A stretch of 28,430 nucleotides of DNA from NCBI GenBank assembly GCA_964408185.1, contig CAYOYK010000029.1, positions 1 through 28,430 of the forward strand, given 5' to 3'. This document shows positions 1 to 7,289 of this stretch, piece after piece. The stretch comes from CAYOYK01 sp964408185. GTDB taxonomy: Bacteria > Bacillota > Clostridia > Christensenellales > Aristaeellaceae. The notes beneath the pieces were generated by a model. That model worked only from the letters and a program-made list of their open reading frames with translations, made no database searches and had not been told where the DNA came from. Each line of letters begins with the position of its first letter. Within the stretch, counting starts at the first letter, position 1. The translations under genes and the position numbers were made by a program.

Positions 1-1
1 G

Positions 2-793
2 TACAGCATGGAGGCCATGATGCAGGACGGCAAGGCCCTGCAAGCGGGCACCAGCCACAACTTCGGCACCAACTTTGCCGAGGCGTACAATATCCAGTAC
101 CTCAGCAAGGAGGGCAAGCTGGAGTACGTATACGAGACGAGCTGGGGCGTGAGCACTCGCCTCATCGGCGCGATCATCATGACGCACGGCGACGAGCGCG
201 GCCTCAAGCTGCCCCCCCGCATCGCGCCCATTCAGGTGGTCATCGTTCCCGTCGCGGCCCACAAGGAGGGCGTGCTGGAGAAGGCCAACGAGCTGTATCG
301 GCAGCTTGCCGCCGCCGGACTGCGCGTCAAGCTGGACGACCGCGATACCCTCAGCCCCGGCTTCAAGTTTAACGATTGGGAGCTGAAGGGCGTGCCCCTG
401 CGCATCGAGATCGGCCCCAAGGATATCGAGAAGGGCCAGTGCGTGCTGTGCCGCCGCGATACCTTCGCCAAGGATTTTGTGCCGCTGGATGGCCTGACGG
501 ACGCCGTCAAGGCCACGCTGGACAGCATCCAGACGAACCTGTACCAAATCGCCAAGACATTCCGCGACGGTCACATCCGCGACGTCCACAGCATGGACGA
601 GCTAAAGGACGCGGTGGAGGACGGCTTCGCGCGCGCCATGTGGTGCGGCGACCGCGCTTGCGAGGACAAAATCAAGCAGGACTACAACGCCTCCAGCCGC
701 AACATGCCGTTCGATCAGGCGGCCATCGGCGATACCTGCGTCTGCTGCGGCAAAAAGGCGAAGAAGCTGATCTACTTCGCCAAGGCGTACTGA
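2..793 (+). CDS. proS: Prolyl-tRNA synthetase, C-terminal part (5' end outside window)
   Basis: This gene charges tRNA-Pro with proline in the cytoplasm. The reading frame is open to the first base, so the gene starts upstream; about 263 residues remain of a protein usually near 480. Visible parts are the end of the class II catalytic core (GTSHNFGTNFAEAY, then a motif 3-like TRLIGAIIMTHGDERGL), an anticodon-binding domain (PIQVVIVPV onward, with DDRDTLSPGFKFNDWELKGVP), and a C-terminal zinc-type domain with cysteines in WCGDRAC and CVCC. The protein ends in FAKAY. The zinc domain and aromatic C-terminus place it in the archaeal/eukaryotic-like type 3 ProS, which many Clostridia have instead of the long bacterial form with an editing insertion. 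Its stop TGA overlaps the next ATG by one base, implying translational coupling. Confidence 0.95.
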   Translation, partial: YSMEAMMQDGKALQAGTSHNFGTNFAEAYNIQYLSKEGKLEYVYETSWGVSTRLIGAIIMTHGDERGLKLPPRIAPIQVVIVPVAAHKEGVLEKANELYRQLAAAGLRVKLDDRDTLSPGFKFNDWELKGVPLRIEIGPKDIEKGQCVLCRRDTFAKDFVPLDGLTDAVKATLDSIQTNLYQIAKTFRDGHIRDVHSMDELKDAVEDGFARAMWCGDRACEDKIKQDYNASSRNMPFDQAAIGDTCVCCGKKAKKLIYFAKAY

Positions 794-1431
794 TGCGCCC
801 GGAGCTGGCGCTCTGGGATTGGAACGGCACGCTGCTGGACGACGCGGTCTACGGCCTCGCCGTGCGCAACAAGGTGTTCCCTCAATTTGGGCTGCCGACG
901 ATCGACACGCTGGACGAGTACCGTCGGCAGTTCACCTTCCCGGTGCGGGAGTACTACCGTCGGGGCGGCGTGACGGACGCGCTGTTCCCGGCGGTTGCCC
1001 GCGCGTGGTTTGACGAGTATGTGCACGGCTGCTCCACGCTCCGGCTCAACCCCGGCGCGGCGGAGGCCGTAGCGGCGCTGGCCGGGGCGGGCGTGCCCCA
1101 AACGGTGCTTTCCGCGAGCGAGCGCAGCCTGCTGATGACGCAGATCGGCCGCTTTGCCAGCATTTCCGCCTCCTTTGAGGACGTGCTGGGGCTGGAGGGC
1201 ATCTACGCCGCCTCCAAGGAGGAGCTGGCGTGCGCGTACCTTCGGCGCAAGGCCGTCGAGCCTGCGCGCTGCGTGCTGATTGGCGATACCCTCCACGACG
1301 CGCAGGTGGCGCAGGCCGTGGGCGCGCGCTGTGTGCTGGTTGCCATCGGCCATCAGGGCCGCGATACGCTGGAAACCGCAGGCGTTCCTGTGGTGGATAC
1401 GCTCGCGGAGGCGATTGGACTGCTTGTATAG
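793..1431 (+). CDS. HAD-superfamily hydrolase, phosphoglycolate phosphatase-like
   Basis: Predicted soluble phosphatase of 212 residues, acting on an unknown small phosphorylated metabolite. HAD motif I is DWNGTLLDD (nucleophile Asp9), motif II is the serine in VLSASE, motif III the lysine in ASKEEL, and motif IV is GDTLHDAQ. An alpha-helical cap of about 70 residues lies between motifs I and II, as in phosphoglycolate phosphatase and PpaX-type enzymes. The residue two after the nucleophile is Asn instead of the usual Asp, a variant I recall in a DWNGTL subgroup; it may alter activity. The ATG at 793 overlaps the proS stop (TGATG), so the gene is probably coupled to proS and ends the operon, with a terminator seven bases past the stop. 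Substrate cannot be told from sequence. Confidence 0.85.
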   Translation: MRPELALWDWNGTLLDDAVYGLAVRNKVFPQFGLPTIDTLDEYRRQFTFPVREYYRRGGVTDALFPAVARAWFDEYVHGCSTLRLNPGAAEAVAALAGAGVPQTVLSASERSLLMTQIGRFASISASFEDVLGLEGIYAASKEELACAYLRRKAVEPARCVLIGDTLHDAQVAQAVGARCVLVAIGHQGRDTLETAGVPVVDTLAEAIGLLV

Positions 1432-1437
1432 CATTTC

Positions 1438-1463
1438 AAAGCGGCCAGACAGGCCGCTTTTTT
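1438..1463 (+). terminator. Rho-independent terminator after proS-HAD
   Basis: Stem GCGGCC (1441-1446), loop AGACA, stem GGCCGC (1452-1457) and then six T residues. The three A residues before the stem can pair with the T tract. It lies directly after the HAD stop codon at 1431. Confidence 0.9.
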
Positions 1464-1654
1464 GCGCCTATGGCGCGCGTGGGCCCGGCCCGAAGGGCCG
1501 GGAGGGGGCGCTCCCGGCAGGGGCTTTGCTGCGCCTGTGCGGCGCGTGGCCTGTGCAGCGTGCGCGGTGCGCTTATGCGGCGCGCGCAGCGGCCTGCGGT
1601 CGCGGGGGCACGCCCGCGCGGCGGGGGCGGGAACGGTGCCCCGACCTGCGGGCC
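1464..1654. other. GC-rich intergenic stretch with several short hairpins
   Basis: There is no gene here with coding signals. The stretch is a run of short G/C inverted repeats, for example GGCCCGGCCCGAAGGGCCGG near 1482, GCGCTCCCGGCAGGGGC near 1508, and CCCCGACCTGCGGGCCGGGG near 1640. It lies between the proS-HAD terminator and the first copy of the 256-bp repeat. A comparable hairpin-rich stretch precedes the second copy at 12639-12758, although the two do not align base by base. Confidence 0.5.
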
Positions 1655-1923
1655 GGGGTTCGTCACTTTTCTTTTCAGCTGAAAAGAAAAGTAACCAAAA
1701 GAAACAGCGTGTTTGAGGCCGATCGATGGGCCAGCACGCCCATCTTGTGTGATAAGCGATCGCCCAGAAAACTTGTGTGATATAGTTTGCACGCCTGCGG
1801 TGCCTAGCTTGGCCGGACTGCTGCCCCGCGCCTGTTGACTTGTTCCTGTGCAAGGGACGGCATGCAGGCATGGTGGCCCTGCGGGGCCCTCGATTGGCTT
1901 GCCGCGCCTGCGGGCGCGGGGCG
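1655..1923 (+). repeat. Interspersed repeat family A, copy 1
   Basis: About 256 bases (from 1665) match 12769-13024 in the same orientation without gaps, with about ten mismatches by eye (about 96% identity). The element opens with a perfect 28-bp palindrome (1665-1692) centred on CAGCTG with arms of T/C and A/G runs, followed by ACCAAAAGAAAC. It ends in two short hairpins, GGCCCTGCGGGGCC (near 1875) and CCGCGCC-TGCG-GGCGCGG (near 1902). Both copies lie between convergent genes, downstream of a plus-strand terminator. No transposase or flanking target duplication is evident, and the short frames inside show no coding signals. It may be a non-autonomous element or a structured RNA/DNA repeat. 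Confidence 0.9.
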
Positions 1924-1956
1924 GAAATTGCCATCGTTGCTAGATTTGCGGCATTT

Positions 1957-3702
1957 TTAGTAGAAGATGATGAGGCCCTCTCCCGCGTCCAGCGCGCACT
2001 CAAGGCAGTCGCCCGCGACGGTCAGGCGCTTGCCGGAATAGGCGTCCTCCAAGCTCCCGCGTCCCGCGAGCGCCTCCGGCAGCGGCAGATACTCCCGCTG
2101 CGGCTCGTCTGTCGCGTTCAGCACCACCAGCGCGTTCTCACGGTCGCCAAGACGCAGGTAGGCGTACATGTCGTCCTTGAGGACGCGGTGCGTGCGCAGC
2201 TCGCCAAGGCGCAGGCTCTCATGCTCGCGGCGCAGGTGCGTCAGCCGCCGATAGTGCGCCAGCATCTCGTTGCCGTCCACATCGTCCCAGCGCATGGGCC
2301 TGCGGCAGTCCGGGTCGCCGCCGCCCTCCATGCCCAGCTCGTCGCCGTAGTAAATCACGGGCGCGCCGGGCTGCGTCATTTGGAAAAAGCTCGCCGCGCG
2401 CAGCATGGCCGCGTCGCCGCCCGCGCGGGTGCGGAAGCGCGGCGTATCGTGGCTGCCAAGGAACGTCCACAGCACATCCTGCGTGCGGCGCGGGTAGAGC
2501 ATCGCGGCGCGGTTGATGCGCTCGTCAAACTCGGTCAGGCTGAGCCGATGCTCCGCAAAGCGGCCCCAGATGCAGCGGCTCAGGACATAGTGCATGGTGG
2601 TATCAAACTGGTCGCCGACGGTCAGCCACTCGCGGCTGTCGTCCCAGCACTCGGCCACCATCAGCGAGTCCGGCTTGACCCGCTTCATCATGGCGCGGTA
2701 CCGCCGCCAAAAGTCGGGGCAAACCTCCGGGCTTACATCCAGCCGCCAGCCGTCGATGCCGACCTCGCGCAGCCAGTACTCGCCCACATCCAAAAAGTAT
2801 TGGGCGCAGGTCTCGTTGCGCAGGTTCAGCTTGGGCATGTACTGCGTAAAGCCGAAGGAGCGGTAGCCGTTGGTCACGGACGGGTCAAAGAAAAACCAGT
2901 CCCGGTACGGGCTGTCCGCGCCGTTTTCCGCCGCGTCGCGGAAGGGCGCAAACCCCGTGCCGGAGTGGTTGAACACGCCGTCCAGCACCAGCTTCATGCC
3001 GTGGCGATGGAGCGCCTCGCACAGAGCCTTCAGGTCGTCCGTATCGCCAAGCAGCGGGTCGATCTGATAGTAGTCGAATGTGTTGTAGCGGTGCGCGCTG
3101 TCCGAGAGAAAAATCGGGCAGGTGTACAGAAACTCCACGCCCAGCTCGTGCAGGTAGGGCACCGCCTCGGTAACGCCCTTCAGGTTGCCGCCGAAGCGAT
3201 ACTCGCTCTCGTAGCGGTCGCCCGTCCACGGCTCCAGCCCCTCCTCCGGCGCGCCGGCGCGGCGGAAGCGATCCGGGAAGATCTGGTACCCCACGCTGCC
3301 GCGCGCCCACTCCGGCATCGGGTCGGCGGGATAGGCGTAGGCCAGCACAAAGGCTTCGTCGAGGTCAGGCTTCGCGTCGGGGCCCATGCGCGGGCCGAGG
3401 CAATCGTACAGCACGCGCACGTCGCCCTGATGCAGCTCAAACACGTACTTGACGCGCGGGTCCTCCGGCCGGAACACCGCCTGATAGTAATCGTACAGCC
3501 CGTCCCGATAGGCCCGTTCCATCGGCAGATGGACGGCGCGCTCGAACGCGTCCGGCCAGTAGTTGCAGGTGGCAAGCGCGACCGCGCGGTCAAAGTCGCC
3601 CCGCGCCGTGCGCAGGCGCAGGCAGACGCGCCCGTCCGGCAGCGTGTGGCGGTACTCCAGCATGGGCATGTGATAAATAGCCGCTAGGTTGATGTTGCGC
3701 AT
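1957..3702 (-). CDS. Cytoplasmic GH13 alpha-glucanase, neopullulanase/cyclomaltodextrinase-like
   Basis: Hydrolyses alpha-1,4 (perhaps alpha-1,6) bonds of imported maltodextrins or cyclodextrins. It has 581 residues, no signal peptide, and an N-terminal beta domain of about 120 residues resembling the CBM34 module of neopullulanases (LEYRHTLPDGRVCLRLRT). Catalytic regions of the TIM barrel: DGVFNH (241-246), GWRLDVSPE with nucleophile Asp322, MVAECWDD with acid/base Glu351, and FLGSHDTPR with His418-Asp419. The fifth conserved region reads MPKLN (289-293), the mark of the neopullulanase subfamily (GH13_20). The start ATG at 3702 follows AAAGGAG at good spacing; a longer upstream frame is antisense noise inside the previous gene. 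It is last in the lacI operon, 23 bases after the secreted amylase. No T-rich terminator follows; the hairpins of repeat A lie just downstream. Confidence 0.92.
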   Translation of the reverse strand: MRNINLAAIYHMPMLEYRHTLPDGRVCLRLRTARGDFDRAVALATCNYWPDAFERAVHLPMERAYRDGLYDYYQAVFRPEDPRVKYVFELHQGDVRVLYDCLGPRMGPDAKPDLDEAFVLAYAYPADPMPEWARGSVGYQIFPDRFRRAGAPEEGLEPWTGDRYESEYRFGGNLKGVTEAVPYLHELGVEFLYTCPIFLSDSAHRYNTFDYYQIDPLLGDTDDLKALCEALHRHGMKLVLDGVFNHSGTGFAPFRDAAENGADSPYRDWFFFDPSVTNGYRSFGFTQYMPKLNLRNETCAQYFLDVGEYWLREVGIDGWRLDVSPEVCPDFWRRYRAMMKRVKPDSLMVAECWDDSREWLTVGDQFDTTMHYVLSRCIWGRFAEHRLSLTEFDERINRAAMLYPRRTQDVLWTFLGSHDTPRFRTRAGGDAAMLRAASFFQMTQPGAPVIYYGDELGMEGGGDPDCRRPMRWDDVDGNEMLAHYRRLTHLRREHESLRLGELRTHRVLKDDMYAYLRLGDRENALVVLNATDEPQREYLPLPEALAGRGSLEDAYSGKRLTVAGDCLECALDAGEGLIIFY

Positions 3703-3725
3703 AGGCTCTCCTTTCGGTGGGGCGG

Positions 3726-5261
3726 TCAGTCCGCGAGCACCAGCGTGCTCCGCGCGGGTATCGTTCCGTTTTGGCGCGTGCCGTACAGCACGCTCGCATC
3801 CGGGCTTACGGCGCCGGAGCCGAGCGTCAGCGGCTGCGCCTCGGTCGCGTGCAGGTTGTGGAACACCAGCACGCTCTGCTCGCCGTAGGTCATGCGGTAG
3901 GCCATCAGCGAGCGGTTGTCGGTATCCAGCGCGGTCAGCGAGCCCAGACGGAGCGCGTCGCAGCGGTTGCGCGTGGCGATCAGCCCGATGAGTGTGCGCA
4001 GCAGGCTGTCGTCCTGCGCGAGCTGCGCTGATACGGGGGCTGTGCCGTCGTTGTACTGGCTGGCGACAAATGTGCATTGGGCCGCGTCCCCGCCGCCCCA
4101 GAGCATCGGCGTGCGCAGCTGCTCGTCCGGCTTGCGCCCCTGCATGCCGAGCTCCTCGCCGTAGTAGAGGAAGGGGTTGCCCGGCAGCGTAAGCACAATG
4201 CCCGCCAACAGCCGGTAGGCGGACTCGTCGCCGCCAAGCTGCGTGAGGATGCGCTCCTGATCGTGATTGGTCAGGAACGGCGCGTCCCAAAAGAGCGGGT
4301 TTGCCGCCGTACACTCGGCCGTGTATTTTTCGATCTCGCGCGGGAAGCGGTTGGCGTCCACGCCGTTGGTCAGGCGCGAAACCAGCCGCTTGCCGACGTC
4401 AAAGTTGAACACGCTGTCCACGCCAAAGAGGATATCCGCCCGCTTTTGCTGATCCTCCCACGCCTCGCCCACGATGTACACATCCGGGTAATCGGCCTTG
4501 AGATCGTCGGTAAAGGCGCGCAGCCACTGGCCGCTCTTGGCGGTCTGCTGCTCCAGCACGTCCTCCCCGAAGCCGAAGAAGTGGCTGGTGGCGTCCAGCC
4601 GGAAGCCGTCCACGCCCATGGCCAGCCAGTAGCGGGCGATGGCGCGCAGCTCGGCCTCCACCTCCGGGTTGTCTAGGTTGAGGTCGGGCATGCCCTCCCA
4701 GAACAGGCCGCAGTACGTGCCGCCCCGGCTCTCGTGCCACGCGGGGCCGCCCAGCGGCGCGGCGCGCAGCAGGGCCGGATCATCCACGCCCTCCTGAAAG
4801 AAGCGGTACCAGTCCCGCTTCTCCCCGCCGTCCAGCGCGTTTTGGAACCACGGATGGTCGCTGGAGGTATGGTTGAGCACCAAGTCCACGATCACGGAAA
4901 CGCCGCGCTTGTGGGCCTCCTCCAGCAGGACGCGCATGTCCTCGTTGGTGCCGTAGTCCGGATCGATGGTATAGTAGTCGGTGGTATCGTAGCCGTGGTC
5001 GCTCTTGGCCTCAAACACGGGCATGAGCCACAGCCCGGTCACGCCGAGGTCATCGTAGGTGGAGGGGTCGCCGTCGTTCAGGTAATCCAGCTTGGCCGTA
5101 AGCCCCTTCAGGTCGCCGATTCCATCGCCGTCGCTGTCCGCGAAAGCACGGACGTAGACCTCGTAGAACACGCCCTTGGGGATCTCCGCCCCGGCGGAGG
5201 AGACCGCGCCCGCGAGGGCGATCAGGCAGCACAGCGCCGCCGCGAGAACGCGCTTGGTCAT
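3726..5261 (-). CDS. Secreted GH13 alpha-amylase (MPDLN, GH13_36-like)
   Basis: Predicted exported alpha-amylase of 511 residues that cuts starch or maltodextrin outside the membrane. A Sec signal peptide (about residues 1-25, cleavage after SSAGA) precedes the barrel; no convincing lipobox is seen. Active-site regions: DLVLNHTSSDH (126-136), GFRLDATSHF with nucleophile Asp223, VGEAWED with acid/base Glu266, and LTNHDQER with His333-Asp334. DSDGDGIGD (42-50) resembles the calcium-binding loop common in this group. The fifth region MPDLN (191-195) marks the group intermediate between oligo-1,6-glucosidases (QPDLN) and neopullulanases (MPKLN). A C-terminal beta domain follows. The start ATG (5261) overlaps the lacI stop as ATGA and follows AAAGGAG, so translation is probably coupled. 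Confidence 0.92.
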   Translation of the reverse strand: MTKRVLAAALCCLIALAGAVSSAGAEIPKGVFYEVYVRAFADSDGDGIGDLKGLTAKLDYLNDGDPSTYDDLGVTGLWLMPVFEAKSDHGYDTTDYYTIDPDYGTNEDMRVLLEEAHKRGVSVIVDLVLNHTSSDHPWFQNALDGGEKRDWYRFFQEGVDDPALLRAAPLGGPAWHESRGGTYCGLFWEGMPDLNLDNPEVEAELRAIARYWLAMGVDGFRLDATSHFFGFGEDVLEQQTAKSGQWLRAFTDDLKADYPDVYIVGEAWEDQQKRADILFGVDSVFNFDVGKRLVSRLTNGVDANRFPREIEKYTAECTAANPLFWDAPFLTNHDQERILTQLGGDESAYRLLAGIVLTLPGNPFLYYGEELGMQGRKPDEQLRTPMLWGGGDAAQCTFVASQYNDGTAPVSAQLAQDDSLLRTLIGLIATRNRCDALRLGSLTALDTDNRSLMAYRMTYGEQSVLVFHNLHATEAQPLTLGSGAVSPDASVLYGTRQNGTIPARSTLVLAD

Positions 5262-6298
5262 GCGTCGCTCCTTTCATCGGCCCCAAGGGCGCGCACGCTG
5301 TCGCGCTCGATGAGGCGGTACGGCACGATGATGTGCTCCGGCTTGACCACGTGCCCGCGCACCATATCGATGATGAGCGTCATGGCGCGCTCGCCAAGCT
5401 GGCACGCGTCCACATCCACGGTGGTCAGGGCCGGGGTGTTGTACTGCCCGGCCGCGGAGTTGTTAAAGCTGACGATGCTCACGTCGCGCGGAACGCGAAG
5501 GTTCAGCCCGCGCAAAAATGTGATCAGGGCGATGGACAGGTTGTCGTCCATGCTGACCACGGCCGTGGGGCGCTCCGCCTCCGTAAAAATGGAGGTCAGC
5601 AGTGCGCTGTCGGTGGTGTTTTCAATAAAGCGGGTGGGCACCGTCCAGCGCTCCCGCATGGGCACGCCCGCCGTCGCCAGCGCCTGCGCGTAGCCCTGCC
5701 GCCGGTTGACGGTAACGGGATAGCGATTATCCTGCCCCAAAAACAGGATGCGCCGGTGCCCGCGGTCCAGCAAATACTGGGTGACGCAGCGGCCCGCGTC
5801 CACATTGTCGGTATCCACGTAATAGCGCTGCTCCGCGTCCTTGGGGTGGCCGATCTCCACAAAGGGCAGCGAGTGGCTGTAAAACACCGCGTCGTCCTGC
5901 CCCTCCTGCGCGGCCAGCAGCACCAGCCCGCTCACGTAGCCGCTCTCGCTGAGGGTGCGCACGGCCTCCTCGTCGCTCAGGTTTTCGCTGCCGGTACTCA
6001 GCAGCATGTGGTAGCGGCGCTCCCCGGCCACCTTGCCCAGCCCGCGCAGCACGTCCGGGTAAAAGGGATGGCCCATGGTGGTGTAGGCCAGTCCGGGGAA
6101 CATCACGCCGATAATGCGCGTGCGGCGGTTGACCAGACTGCGCGCCATCTGGTTGGGGTGAAAGTCCAAATCGGCGGCAATTTGGCGCACCTTGCCGCGT
6201 ACATCCTCGGAGATGCGGGGGTTATCGTGCAGCGCGCGGCTGACCGTGGAGGGGCTGACCCCCGCGATGCGCGCAATGTCCTTGATGGTGGGCTTCAT
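5258..6298 (-). CDS. LacI-family transcriptional regulator of the amylase operon
   Basis: DNA-binding repressor/activator of 346 residues. The N-terminal helix-turn-helix is TIKDIARIAGVSPSTVSRAL (residues 4-23), followed by the hinge region (PNQMARSLVNRRT) and a periplasmic-binding-protein-like sensor domain beginning RIIGVMFPG, with DRGHRRILFLG and VSMDDNLSIAL typical of the family. The start is the Met of MKPTIKDIA (6298), chosen by family homology; its ribosome site (AAAGG, about 12 bases upstream) is weak, and longer in-frame extensions have no such signal. The gene heads the operon and overlaps the secreted amylase by four bases. A near-consensus promoter with a CAAACGTTTG palindrome lies upstream, so autoregulation in response to a maltodextrin-type effector is likely (inference). 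Confidence 0.93.
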   Translation of the reverse strand: MKPTIKDIARIAGVSPSTVSRALHDNPRISEDVRGKVRQIAADLDFHPNQMARSLVNRRTRIIGVMFPGLAYTTMGHPFYPDVLRGLGKVAGERRYHMLLSTGSENLSDEEAVRTLSESGYVSGLVLLAAQEGQDDAVFYSHSLPFVEIGHPKDAEQRYYVDTDNVDAGRCVTQYLLDRGHRRILFLGQDNRYPVTVNRRQGYAQALATAGVPMRERWTVPTRFIENTTDSALLTSIFTEAERPTAVVSMDDNLSIALITFLRGLNLRVPRDVSIVSFNNSAAGQYNTPALTTVDVDACQLGERAMTLIIDMVRGHVVKPEHIIVPYRLIERDSVRALGADERSDA

Positions 6299-6437
6299 GG
6301 CGACGGCCTGCCTTTCCCGGAGGGGAGCGCCCTCCCTGCTCGCGTGCGCGGCTGAATGTACGAAGAAAACGGGCTGGCTTTGCGGGCCGCCGCCGCGCCG
6401 GAGCACGGCGGGCGAGAGGTCGGCAAAGCGACATGCG

Positions 6438-6447
6438 CAAACGTTTG
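6438..6447. promoter_or_regulatory. LacI-type operator palindrome
   Basis: A perfect palindrome CAAACGTTTG with the central CG typical of LacI/GalR-family sites, within GCGCAAACGTTTGTAC. It covers the expected transcription start of the lacI-amylase operon (about 6 bases past the -10), a position suited to repression by the adjacent regulator or by CcpA. Confidence 0.7.
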
Positions 6448-6452
6448 TACTT

Positions 6453-6481
6453 ATGATATCAGCAATGGAAGGGGCTGTCAA
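6453..6481 (-). promoter_or_regulatory. Promoter of the lacI-amylase operon
   Basis: On the minus strand: -35 TTGACA (6481-6476), 17-base spacer, -10 TATCAT (6458-6453). About 155 bases of leader separate it from the lacI start. The area is AT-rich compared with the flanking sequence. Confidence 0.8.
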
Positions 6482-6539
6482 GTATACAGGCGAATTTATC
6501 CGATTTGCGACCGATCCTGCCGGATAGGACACGTCCGCC

Positions 6540-6745
6540 CGGCGGACCCAAAAACGGCCGCACGCGGTAGGCGACGGGCTGCGCCGGGTAGACGACGGGC
6601 CGCACGGGGCCGACAACGGGCTGCGCCGGGACTGCCGACGGGCCGCACGGGGCCGACGACGGGCCGCGCCGGGGTAGACGACAGGCCGCGCGGGTGGCCG
6701 ACGGGCCAAGTCAGCGCTGCCGACGGGCCGCGCAGAGCCGATCGC
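6540..6745. repeat. Degenerate GC-rich tandem repeat
   Basis: Between the lacI promoter and the end of the YbjN-like gene lies a low-complexity block built from GACGGGCCGC and related words. The clearest pair is a 37-base unit at 6594-6630 and 6637-6673, 43 bases apart, differing at about two positions; shorter partial units follow to about 6740. No gene or clear terminator is seen in this block. Confidence 0.7.
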
Positions 6746-6753
6746 GGACGCGC

Positions 6754-7269
6754 TTACTCCACGCAGGAGGCAAACTGCTCGTAGCCGCTATCCAGCAGAA
6801 ACTGCACGTAGTCCTTGCTGCCGGAGATGCTGCGGCGCACAAATTCGTAGATCATGTTGTCGGTCACGTCGCTTGTGCAGAACAGCATGGAGACGCCTCC
6901 GAATGTGAAGTCCGACAGGTCGATCACAGCGGTTGGAAAGCAATCGTTCGTGTTCCACAGGTTGCAGATATTGTAGGCGTCGGTCAGGCCGTCCTCCTGC
7001 ACGCACAGGTCGGCGGTCATCAGCAGCACGGCCAGCAGGCAGTCCGCGTCCTCCCCGTCCACGCTGAGCACCAGAATAATGTCGGACGTGACGCCATTGA
7101 TGGGCAGCGCGAGGTAATCGGCACTCTTCTCGCCCGTGACGTAGCGCACGCCGCAGTCGTCCAGCACGCGGGCGACGAGGTCAAGCGTGAGCACCTGCGT
7201 TTTGGCAAGCGCGGGCTGCACGGCGCACAGCAGCGCGAGCGCGAGAACCAAACAAACAAAACGCTTCAT
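6754..7269 (-). CDS. Exported YbjN-like protein
   Basis: Hypothetical protein of 171 residues with a clear signal peptide (residues 1-22, ending QPALA). The mature part resembles the YbjN fold: a central NLWNTNDCFPTAVID followed by a beta segment and a helical end (IYEFVRRSISGSKDYVQFLLDSG), comparable to the WN-containing core of YbjN/type III chaperone-like domains. The family match is by pattern only and moderate. Export is unusual, because YbjN proteins are normally cytoplasmic. The start at 7269 follows AAAGGAG. It lies 20 bases after the transglutaminase-like gene and is probably cotranscribed from the promoter at 8485-8513. Function unknown; a partner of the neighbouring exported protein is possible. 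Confidence 0.6.
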   Translation of the reverse strand: MKRFVCLVLALALLCAVQPALAKTQVLTLDLVARVLDDCGVRYVTGEKSADYLALPINGVTSDIILVLSVDGEDADCLLAVLLMTADLCVQEDGLTDAYNICNLWNTNDCFPTAVIDLSDFTFGGVSMLFCTSDVTDNMIYEFVRRSISGSKDYVQFLLDSGYEQFASCVE

Positions 7270-7289
7270 CCTTCAGGCTCCTTTCCGGG

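Noticed and set aside
1353..2003. Minus-strand frame through repeat A, similar to one at 12580-13179 (both contain FFWLLFFSAEKKS)
   Set aside because: The similarity comes from the DNA repeat itself; the frames run through terminators and hairpins and lack start signals.
1840..3687. A 615-codon open frame on the plus strand
   Set aside because: It is antisense to a clear GH13 gene with all catalytic motifs; in high-GC DNA such long antisense frames are expected. No ribosome site or known motif.
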